A DNA stretch of 12,136 nucleotides from Symbiodinium natans. Lineage: Eukaryota; Sar; Dinophyceae; Suessiales; Symbiodiniaceae. A program made the translations under genes and the position numbers. The stretch is taken from positions 197,503-209,638 of the forward strand of contig CAJNDS010002205.1 of NCBI GenBank assembly GCA_905221605.1, in the 5' to 3' direction. The notes under the pieces were generated by a model. The model saw nothing but the letters and a program-made list of their open reading frames with translations, ran no database searches and had not been told where the DNA came from. Every line of letters begins with the position of its first letter. The stretch's first letter is position 1. This document shows positions 6,713 to 12,136 of the stretch, in pieces.

Positions 6713-6887
6713 GTTCGGGTTCAGGGTTCAGGATTCAGGGTTTAGGGTTTAGGGTTTAGGGTTCAGGGTTTAGGGTTTAGGGTTTAGGGTTTAGGGTTTA
6801 GGGTTTAGGGTTTAGGGTTTAGGGTTTAGGGTTTAGGGTTGAGGGTTGAGGGTTTAGGGATTAGGGTTTAGGGTTTAGGGTTTAGGG
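6713..6887 (+). repeat. TTTAGGG array
   Basis: About 23 G-rich units, mostly perfect, with TTCAGGG and TTGAGGG variants. Confidence 0.95.
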
Positions 6888-6962
6888 TGATGAAGGGCCG
6901 CCCAAATGGGGACCTCGATTCAGATCCTCATGTCATGTTTCGTTGCCCCCCAACGCTTTGAG

Positions 6963-7009
6963 GCGTCGACAATGTGATGGAGGCAGGGAAGCCCCTAAAT
7001 CGCCTGCAG
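6963..7009 (+). CDS. Candidate exon with GTCAGG donor
   Basis: A pyrimidine-rich stretch (TTTCGTTGCCCCCC...) leads to an acceptor TTTGAG ending at 6962. The frame GVDNVMEAGKPLNRLQ then reaches CAG|GTCAGG at 7010, the same donor hexamer as an aminotransferase exon. The frame is open upstream from ATG 6890 except for an in-frame TGA at 6959, which overlaps the proposed acceptor. This supports an intron-exon border there instead of one long ORF. Unrecognised. Confidence 0.35.
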
Positions 7010-7012
7010 GTC

Positions 7013-7144
7013 AGGGTTTAGGGTTTAGGGTTTAGGGTTTAGGGTTTAGGGTTTAGGGTTTAGGGTTTAGGGTTTAGGGTTTAGGGTTTAGGGTTTCAGG
7101 GTTTAGGGTTTAGGGTTTAGGGTTTAGGGTTTAGGGTTTAGGGT
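7013..7144 (+). repeat. TTTAGGG array
   Basis: About 19 near-perfect G-rich units begin three bases after the GTCAGG donor. Confidence 0.96.
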
Positions 7145-7156
7145 AAACGCAAGAAC

Positions 7157-7256
7157 TTGGGATCTTCCCCCCATACCAAGAGTCCTCAATAGGGATTATA
7201 GTACCTCCTCCTCTATATTCAATGAAGGACTGTTAGTATAAGGGGGAACATCCCAA
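7157..7256. mobile_element. Foldback MITE copy B (8-bp target duplication)
   Basis: A 100-bp element begins TTGGGATCTTCCCCC and ends GGGGGAACATCCCAA. The inverted termini pair over about 30 bases. The right end is the more intact version of the family consensus (GTTAGTATAAGGGGGAACAT). It is flanked by perfect 8-bp direct repeats GCAAGAAC at 7149-7156 and 7257-7264. The left-half interior TCCTCAATAGGGATTATAG aligns with copy A. It is non-coding and sits next to a telomere-type array, probably inside an intron. Confidence 0.92.
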
Positions 7257-7264
7257 GCAAGAAC

Positions 7265-7575
7265 CCTTGAAACTTAAAGCTTCTGATTTTGAGCGGTGAC
7301 TTTACAACAGGGGACCCAAATTAAGGGCCCATACTTCGGATCCCCTATTAAAGCTTCGGATTTAGGAGGTACACCTTGGCTACACAGCCGCCCTGGGCCT
7401 TCTCAGAAACCCCGAGCCCTAGACTTTTTGTGCCTGTAAGCGACAGTCTTGGCGCAAGTGGAACCCAAACTCCAAGCCTTGCTGCAGACCCCAACACCCC
7501 CCCTCATGTATCCTTCAGCCAGAATCCCATATAAAAGGCATAGAGCACGACGAGCATGGCCTGTCTTACTTGCTT
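7265..7575. other. Unique stretch, no gene called
   Basis: Intermediate-GC sequence. A short plus frame after 7367 (VHLGYTAALGLLRNPEP, stop at 7420) is protein-like but lacks a donor. TATAAAA at 7530-7536 is probably coincidental, since dinoflagellate promoters are not known to rely on TATA boxes. Confidence 0.4.
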
Positions 7576-7695
7576 CCTAAACCCTAAACCCTAAACCCTA
7601 AACCCTAAACCCTAAACCCTAAACCCTAAACCCTAAACCCTAAACCCTAAACCCTAAACCCTAAACCCTAAACCCTAAACCCTAAACCCGAAACC
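7576..7695 (-). repeat. Perfect CCCTAAA array
   Basis: About 16 almost perfect units end in one CCCGAAA. Confidence 0.96.
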
Positions 7696-7728
7696 TCTCT
7701 TACCAAAAAAATTTAAACCCTATACACC

Positions 7729-8134
7729 TTCGTGGCTAAGGGTCATTTCTTCGTGGCTAAGGGTCATTTCTTCATGGCTAAGGGTCATTTCTTCGTGGCT
7801 AAGGGTCATTTCTTCGTGGCTAAGGGCAATTTCTTCGCTAAGGGCCATTTCTTCGTCGCTAAGTGCAATTTCTTGGTCGCTAAGGGTCATTTCCTTCGTG
7901 GCTAAGGGTCATTTCCTTCGTGGCTAAGGGTAATTTCTTCGTGGCTAAGGGTAATTTCTTCGTGGCTAAGGGTCATTTCTTCGTGGCTAAGAGAATATCT
8001 TCGTGGCTAAGGTCATTTCTTCGTGGCTAAGGGTCATTTCTTCGTGGCTAAGGGTCATTTCTTCGTGGCTAAGGGTCATTTCCTCATTTCTTCGTGGCTA
8101 AGGGTCATTTGGGTCATTTCTTCGTGGCTAAGGG
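7729..8134 (+). repeat. 21-bp satellite, about 19 copies
   Basis: The unit is 21 bases with core GTGGCTAAGGGTCATTTC preceded by TTC. About 19 copies were counted by eye, most exact, with some of 18, 20 or 22 bases and two expanded copies at the right end. Because 21 is divisible by three, intact copies read as a heptapeptide repeat (AKGHFFV) on the plus strand. Indels and the TAA-rich flanks break that frame except near the right end, so coding is not supported. Confidence 0.95.
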
Positions 8135-8351
8135 CCCCTTCCCCCCCGCCCCTCCTCTCTCTCTCTCTCCCCCTTCCTGGCTCTTCTTCTGGCCTCTGCG
8201 GGTCCATGACAGAGTGAGTTTGGAGGACAGGGCTTGCTGATGAAAAATGTAATCTTTGTATTTCTTAATTTTGGGATTCTCTGGGTGGGTGGTTTTTTTC
8301 GCGAGTCCAAAACAGCGGCTCTACTAGGGATTGCTCGACCCGGAGCTGCTG
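8135..8351. other. Pyrimidine tract and unique spacer
   Basis: A long pyrimidine-rich stretch with CT dinucleotides (8135-8190) runs into GGCCTCTGCGGGTCCATGACAGA and a canonical-looking donor GTGAGT at 8212. A tiny exon between them is possible (product GSMT-like) but unproven. The remainder to 8351 shows nothing clear. Confidence 0.4.
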
Positions 8352-8562
8352 AACCCTAAACCCTAAACCCTAAACCCTAAACCCTAAACCCTAAACCCTA
8401 AACCCTAAACCCTAAACCCTAAACCCTAAACCCTAAACCCTAAACCCTAAACCCTAAACCCTAAACCCTAAACCCTAAACCCTAAACCCTAAACCCTAAA
8501 CCCTAAACCCTAAACCCCTAAACCCCTAAACCCTAAACCCCTAAACCCCTAAACCCTAACCT
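8352..8562 (-). repeat. CCCTAAA array, ending in CCCCTAAA units
   Basis: About 23 perfect heptamers are followed by several octamers with an extra C, the complement of TTTAGGGG. Confidence 0.96.
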
Positions 8563-8714
8563 TGTCAAGAGGGTGAAGACTCTTCACCGTGGTAGCGCTG
8601 CAAAAAACCCCCAATCCCGAAACCCTAAACCCTAAACCCTAAACCCCAAACCCGAAACCCTGCAACCGCAAACGTCAAGCTGCTGAGCCCCCAGACCTAA
8701 CGCCGTGTCTTCAG
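8563..8714. other. Unique islands flanking a short C arm
   Basis: Positions 8563-8620 and 8669-8714 are unique, separated by CCCTAAA/CCCCAAA units (about 8625-8660). A frame from 8669 (NRKRQAAEPPDLTPCL) continues into the next candidate. Support for coding is weak. Confidence 0.4.
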
Positions 8715-8744
8715 CCCTCTGGTTCTGACTACCTGCTTGCAACG
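8715..8744 (+). CDS. Speculative micro-exon upstream of the aminotransferase
   Basis: A pyrimidine tract and CAG (GTGTCTTCAG) end at 8714. The phase-0 frame PSGSDYLLAT reaches a possible GC donor at 8745. Joined to the exon at 9328 it would keep frame and add residues where the aminotransferase fold expects more N-terminal sequence. Nothing in the peptide is diagnostic, and the intron would lack a G arm. Confidence 0.18.
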
Positions 8745-8751
8745 GCCCAGC

Positions 8752-8974
8752 CCTAAACCCTAAACCCTAAACCCTAACCCTAAACCCTAAACCCTAAACC
8801 CTAAACCCTAAACCCCAAACCCCAAACCCCAAACCCGAAACCCCAAGCCCAAAGCCCAAAACACACAAAACCCTAAAACCCTCAACCCCAAAAACCCTCC
8901 CCCTAGCCCTAAACCCCAAACCCAAAGCCCAAAACTCAAATCTCAAAACCCCAAACCCTCAACCCCCAAACCCC

Positions 8975-8975
<1 letters not shown>
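8752..8975 (-). repeat. CCCTAAA array decaying to CCCAAA-rich sequence
   Basis: Perfect CCCTAAA units (8752-8815) are followed by CCCCAAA and progressively diverged units. Confidence 0.88.
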
Positions 8976-9016
<41 letters not shown>

Positions 9017-9017
9017 A
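8976..9017 (+). repeat. C31-A11 homopolymer tract
   Basis: Thirty-one consecutive C (8976-9006) are followed by eleven A (9007-9017). It could form an i-motif, or a G-quadruplex on the minus strand. Its exact length is uncertain because homopolymers are error-prone in assembly. Confidence 0.85.
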
Positions 9018-9176
9018 GAAGATACAGAAACAAAATGAACCCCCAAGCCCAAGCTTATAACACAAAACCCTAAAGCCCCCCTAACTAGATCAATGTTAGG
9101 ATCCTTTTTGCTTTTTGGGTTATGGGCTTTCTTCTATATGAACAAAAAGGCTCCTTTTTCTTCCTAGGGGAACAGG
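9018..9176. other. Unique spacer with hairpin
   Basis: GGATCCTTTTTGCT (9099-9112) pairs with AACAAAAAGGCTCC (9141-9154) with two mismatches around a 28-base loop. It is possibly a degraded foldback element. No coding content. Confidence 0.5.
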
Positions 9177-9231
9177 AACCCTAAACCCTAAACCCTAAAC
9201 CCTAAAAACCCTAAAACCTAAACCCTAAACC

Positions 9232-9312
<81 letters not shown>

Positions 9313-9318
9313 ACCCTA
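9177..9318 (-). repeat. CCCTAAA then CCCTCAA-homogenised array
   Basis: A few CCCTAAA units lead into about twelve CCCTCAA units (9230-9317), another locally amplified variant. The array ends just before the first recognised aminotransferase exon. Confidence 0.94.
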
Positions 9319-9327
9319 AGCAGCGAG

Positions 9328-9405
9328 GCGATGATGGGCGGCCAGATCTCCTCTGGGGCTTCCTGGCCGAGGAAGCTGGCAGCGGAAGTCTGCGAGCTCT
9401 ACAAG
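9328..9405 (+). CDS. Aminotransferase exon 1 of the visible model
   Basis: Acceptor CGAG ends at 9327 and a GC donor (GCCAGA) starts at 9406, six bases before the G arm. The exon has 26 codons, including SSGASWPRKLAAEVCELYK. Spacing from this SG to the following LLHG matches the SGW...FA.LLG segment of the family. A second open frame exists, but it does not fit the downstream motifs. Confidence 0.55.
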
Positions 9406-11449
9406 GCCAGAGGGGTTTAGGGTTTAGGGTTTAGGGTTTCGGGTTTGGGGTTTAGGGTTTAGGGTTTGGGGTTTAGGGTTTAGGGTTTGGGGTTTGGGGT
9501 TTAGGGTTTAGGGTTTCGGGTTTCGGGTTTAGGGTTTAGGGTTTCGGGTTTAGGGTTTGGGGTTTAGGGTTTAGGGTTTTGGGGTTTTGTGTGTTTTGGG
9601 CTTTGGGTTTGGGGTTTGGGGTTTAGGGTTTAGGGTTTAGGGTTTGGGTTTGGGGTTTAGGGTTTGGGGTTTAGGCTTCCGGATATCCTAAAATGTATGG
9701 CTTCGTATTTTCATCGTAGCACCCAGCAGGGACCATCATGTAGGCTTAGGGTTTTGTGAGCTAGGGGTTTCGGATGTGTGGGGATTGGTCGGGGTGGGCG
9801 GGTTTTGCTGCGCTTAGGGTTTTTGGCCGCTGTCAGTAGCAGATTGCCCTTTGCCCCTCCCCACAAGGCTTAAGCCCTAAGCCCGAAACCCGATCAAGCG
9901 TGCATGAGCTCCTGCACGGCTTCTGGGCATAGAGCCTAAACCCCCAAAGCCTAAACCCTAAGCCCTAAACCCTCAACCTTCAACCCCAAACCCCAAACCC
10001 CAAACCCCAAACCCTAAACCCTAAACCCTAAACCCTAAACCCCAAACCCTAAACCCTAAACCCTAAACCCTAAACCCTAACCCTTCGAGGTGCCGGTGGC
10101 CCTACCCACCTCCTCGGGAGCCTCAGCGCTCCACGTGGCTTTGTTGGCCTGCAACCTCGGCCCGCACGACGCCTGGGAGGGGAGGGTTGGGGCTTAGGGT
10201 TTGGGGGGGTTTAGGGTTTAGGGTTTAGGGTTTGGGGGGGTTTAGGGTTTGGAGGAGTTTAGGGTTTAGGGTTTGGGGTTTGGGGTTTAGGGAGGTTCGT
10301 TGCTACGAGTTTTGTGATCAAACATTTCCTGGGTTCCTAGTCTTGGCACAGAACCTCTATGCACCGGCTAGAGCCCTAAACCCTAAACCCTAAACCCTAA
10401 ACCCTAAACCCTAAACCCTAAACCCTAAACCCTAAACCCTAAACCCTAAACCCTAAACCCTAAACCCTAAACCCTAAACCCTAAACCCTAAACCCTAAAC
10501 CCTAAACCCTAAACCCTAAACCCTAAACCCTAAACCCTAAACCCTAAACCCTAAACCCTAAACCCTAAACCCTAAACCCTAAACCCTAAACCCTAAACCC
10601 TAAACCCTAAACCCTAAACCCTGCGAGGACCACGTGCTGGTGCCTGCCTTGACCATGGTGGTCAGGAGCTCAGATCGGAGTTCACCCTGCCGCAAATCTG
10701 AGTTCAAAGCCGCTTAGGGTTTAGGGTTTATAAGTAGGGTTTAGGGTTTAGAGTTTAGGGTTTAGGATTTAGGGTTTAGGGTTTCCCCCCAACCACCCAA
10801 CCCCCAGAAAACTCCCAAATTCCCAAGCCAGAAGCCCCAGAAGCCCGAAGCCCTGAACCCCTAAAACTTGCTGTCGCACGGATCCCCTGAAGCTTCAGCC
10901 CTAAACCCCAAACCCCAAACCCCAAACCCTAAACCCTAAACCCTAAACCCTAAACCCCAAACCCCAAACCCTGAGGCCGTGGCCAACATGGTGAAGATGG
11001 TGGGCGCCAAGCCGGTCTACTGCGACTCTGCAAAGGCATCTGAAGCAGAAAGCTTAGGGTTTAGGAAACCCGAAGCCGTCCAACTTTGGTAGGGCTTGAG
11101 GGCCACTTTCCTTTTGGTTTGTTTTTGTCTATTTTTTGGCCGGGGGGGGGGGGGTGGGGAGATGATGGTGAATCGATGCCGCTTGTTCGGTGCCTTCAAC
11201 CTTGACCCCAGAAACTAAGCCCTAAGTCCAAACCCCTAAAGCCTGAACACCGAACTCGTAACCCTAAACCCGAAACCCGAAACCCTAAACCCTAAACCCT
11301 AAACCCTAAACTCTCAACCCTAAAGCCTCAAACCCCAAAACCCCAAAACCCTAAACCCTAAACCCGAAGCCCTGCAGCGCGCCCCCAAGAAGGGCTCCGT
11401 GAACCCGGGCACCGCCGATCTCCTGAAGAAGGCGACTCCCAGGACAAGG
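9328..11449 (+). CDS. DegT/DnrJ/EryC1/StrS-type aminotransferase, N-terminal part, six exons, partial
   Basis: Joining 9328-9405, 9909-9926, 10090-10167, 10628-10660, 10976-11035 and 11378-11449, all phase 0, gives 113 codons. In order they show SSGASWPRKLAAEVCELYK, LLHGFW, TSSGASALHVALLACNLGPH, DHVLVPALTMV, GAKPVYCD and NPGTADLL...ATPRTR. This follows the family order: SG..E..FA.LLG, SGTaALHLALLALG, GDEVIVPSLTF, GAkPVFVD, ITPRTKAI. The family uses PLP, usually to aminate keto-sugars on nucleotide carriers, here probably cytosolic. It is typically 370-400 residues; the PLP lysine and C-terminal domain lie beyond the right edge. The usual SGT is SGA here. The true start is not identified, and the substrate cannot be told. 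Donors are GC, GC, GA, GT, GC, GA. It could be a pseudogene, but no stop or frameshift is seen within the model. Confidence 0.75.
9412..9672 (+). repeat. G arm of aminotransferase intron 1
   Basis: About 37 G-rich units, mixing TTTAGGG, TTTGGGG and TTTCGGG, start six bases after the donor. Confidence 0.93.
9673..9908. other. Interior and end of aminotransferase intron 1
   Basis: Unique sequence runs from 9673 to 9863, with a few isolated CTTAGGG-like units, then a short C arm (about 9868-9892) and the acceptor. No second gene is seen. Confidence 0.5.
9909..9926 (+). CDS. Aminotransferase 18-nt micro-exon
   Basis: Acceptor ATGAG ends at 9908 and a GC donor (GCATAG) starts at 9927. The six codons LLHGFW supply the small hydrophobic-Gly segment expected before the SSG motif. 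The borders are inferred from fit to the family, so this is the least certain exon. Confidence 0.4.
9937..10085 (-). repeat. C arm of aminotransferase intron 2
   Basis: About 20 C-rich units (CCCTAAA, CCCCAAA) fill almost the whole 163-base intron 9927-10089. No G arm is present, the one exception among the six introns. Confidence 0.93.
10090..10167 (+). CDS. Aminotransferase exon with SGASALHVALL motif
   Basis: The acceptor TTCGAG ends at 10089, directly after the C arm. The 26 codons read VPVALPTSSGASALHVALLA and then CNLGPH. The donor is either GA at 10168 or GC at 10171. The following exon begins GAC, so the GAC could be assigned to either side, and family spacing wants only one Asp. This exon carries the cofactor phosphate-loop motif. 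Confidence 0.8.
10188..10291 (+). repeat. G arm of aminotransferase intron 3
   Basis: TTTAGGG units with GGGGGGG-interrupted variants (TTTGGGGGGG) begin about 20 bases after the donor. Confidence 0.9.
10292..10372. other. Loop of intron 3
   Basis: An 81-base unique loop with a 7-base inverted repeat GAGGTTC (10292-10298) / GAACCTC (10351-10357) at its left and near its right. One plus frame is fully open (EVRCYEFCDQ...). Since the flanking exons must be contiguous in the protein, this shows that openness alone does not prove an exon here. Confidence 0.6.
10373..10620 (-). repeat. Perfect CCCTAAA array, C arm of intron 3
   Basis: About 35 uninterrupted perfect units, the longest clean run in the window, end seven bases before the next exon. 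Confidence 0.98.
10628..10660 (+). CDS. Aminotransferase 33-nt exon DHVLVPALTMV
   Basis: Acceptor GCGAG ends at 10627 and the canonical donor GTCAGG starts at 10661. The eleven codons match the GDEVIVPSLTF strand of the family. Reading on past 10660 is also open but gives sequence that does not fit, so the GT donor is preferred. Confidence 0.75.
10661..10975. repeat. Aminotransferase intron 4 with G and C arms
   Basis: The donor-side unique stretch is 10661-10711. The G arm is 10712-10784, a CCCAAA-rich spacer runs 10785-10898, and the C arm is 10899-10971 just before the acceptor. Confidence 0.85.
10976..11035 (+). CDS. Aminotransferase exon AVANMVKMVGAKPVYCD
   Basis: Acceptor CTGAG ends at 10975 and a GC donor (GCATCT) starts at 11036; GC at 11030 is an alternative. 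The 20 codons correspond to the TANAVLYLGAKPVFVD helix and strand, including the characteristic GAKPVxxD. Confidence 0.78.
11036..11377. repeat. Aminotransferase intron 5, minimal G arm and long C arm
   Basis: Only about two G units (11053-11065) follow the donor. The spacer 11066-11214 holds a T-rich run and a G13 tract (11142-11154). The C arm 11215-11370 carries many variants (CCCGAAA, CTCTCAA). The minus open frame 11017-11199 overlaps an exon and has no coding features. Confidence 0.82.
11378..11449 (+). CDS. Aminotransferase exon with ATPRTR motif, last in window
   Basis: Acceptor CTGCAG ends at 11377. The 24 codons contain NPGTADLLKKATPRTR, matching the DPExLExAITPRTKAI region. The donor is GA (GAGTTT) at 11450, three bases before the G-rich array that runs to the window end. 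The expected next residues (AVIPVHLYG-like) should lie beyond 12136. Confidence 0.78.
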
Positions 11450-11452
11450 GAG

Positions 11453-12134
11453 TTTTAGGGTTTTAGGGTTTCTAGGTTTCTAGGTTTTTAGGGTTTAGGG
11501 GTTTTAGGGAGTTTTAAGGTTTAGGGTTTTAGGGTTTCTAGGTTTCTAGGGTTTAGGGTTTAGGGTTTTAGGGTTTAGGGTTTTAGGGTTTAGGGTTTAG
11601 GGTTTCTAGGTTTCTAGGTTTCTAGGGTTTAGGGTTTTAGGGTTTTAGGGTTTTAGGGTTTTAGGGTTTCTAGGTTTCTAGGTTTCTAGGGTTTAGGGTT
11701 TTAGGGTTTAGGGTTTTAGGGTTTAGGGTTTAGGGTTTTAGGGTTTTAGGGTTTCTAGGTTTCTAGGTTTCTAGGTTTCTAGGGTTTAGGGTTTTAGGGT
11801 TCAGGGTTTTAGGGTTTTAGGGTTTTAGGGTTTTAGGGTTTTAGGGTTTTAGGGTTTTAGGGTTTTAGGGTTTTAGGGTTTTAGGGTTTTAGGGTTGTAG
11901 GGTTTTAGGGTTTTAGGGTTTTAGGGTTTTAGGGTTTTAGGGTTTTAGGGTTTTAGGGTTTTAGGGTTTTAGGGTTTTAGGGTTTTAGGGTTTTAGGGTT
12001 TCTAGGTTTCTAGGTTTCTAGGGTTTAGGGTTTAGGGTTTTAGGGAGTTTTAGGGTTTAGGGTTTTAGGTTTCTAGGTTTCTAGGGTTTAGGGTTTTAGG
12101 GAGTTTTAGGGTTTAGGTTTAGGGTTTAGGGCTT
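11453..12134 (+). repeat. Compound array of TTTTAGGG, TTTAGGG and TTTCTAGG
   Basis: Nearly 700 bases of G-rich units start three bases after the last donor and run to the window end. The octamer TTTTAGGG dominates (a run of roughly 24 at about 11805-12000). TTTCTAGG octamers occur as about seven blocks of two to four copies near 11469, 11536, 11603, 11666, 11753, 11999 and 12068. The recurring order implies higher-order duplication. It is probably the G arm of intron 6. Confidence 0.95.
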
Positions 12135-12136
12135 AT

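Noticed and set aside
6890-7009. Single exon from ATG 6890
   Set aside because: An in-frame TGA at 6959 breaks it; an acceptor at 6962 explains the second half better.
7530-7536. TATAAAA as a promoter
   Set aside because: No gene start follows; C-rich repeat begins 40 bases on, and TATA boxes are not typical of dinoflagellates.
8023-8217. Protein made of AKGHFFV repeats
   Set aside because: The frame covers only a few intact copies of the 21-bp satellite and is broken by indels elsewhere.
10292-10372. Exon in the intron 3 loop (EVRCYEFCDQ frame)
   Set aside because: The flanking exons must join directly to give GPHDHVLVP; insertion here would disrupt the fold. It serves as a caution about open frames in short islands.
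11453-12136. Possible true chromosome end (telomere)
   Set aside because: The array is full of octamer variants and follows directly on a splice donor of a gene that must continue; arrays of both orientations occur throughout, so it is interstitial.

Overview
The window looks like nuclear DNA of a dinoflagellate. It is saturated with interstitial telomere-type repeats (TTTAGGG, and CCCTAAA on the other strand). Between them lie short GC-rich patches that read as coding exons, and the usable splice donors include GA and GC as well as GT, which is typical of dinoflagellates. Plants, chromerids and coccidians share the heptamer, so the group is an inference. No bacterial-style genes, rRNA, tRNA or CRISPR array were seen. 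Long low-complexity ORFs (NPKPQT-type and CLFV-type) are only translations of repeats.

Right part (9328-11449): the strongest gene evidence. Six short plus-strand segments, all in phase 0, join into about 113 residues resembling the N-terminal part of a DegT/DnrJ/EryC1/StrS-type PLP-dependent sugar aminotransferase. Visible motifs are an SGxSALHVALL cofactor-loop motif, DHVLVPALT, GAKPVYCD and ATPRTR. The gene continues beyond the right edge, so the PLP-binding lysine region is not in the window. Most of its introns share one architecture: soon after the donor comes a G-rich arm (TTTAGGG)n, and just before the acceptor comes a C-rich arm (CCCTAAA)n. Such an intron transcript could fold on itself and bring the splice sites together.

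Left and middle parts (1-9320): the same alternation of G arms, C arms and short coding-like islands continues. About 15 candidate exons are listed at low confidence, most with plausible acceptor and donor dinucleotides. None was recognised, and it is not known whether they belong to the aminotransferase gene or to others.

Other content: two copies of a roughly 100-bp foldback MITE with perfect 8-bp target duplications (4797-4897 and 7157-7256); a 21-bp satellite of about 19 copies (7729-8134); a TTTG/GTGTGTTT microsatellite in an AT-rich block; a C31-A11 tract; homogenised arrays of telomere-repeat variants (TTTGGGG, CTTAGGG, TTGAGGG); and a terminal array mixing TTTTAGGG and TTTCTAGG octamers in a recurrent pattern.
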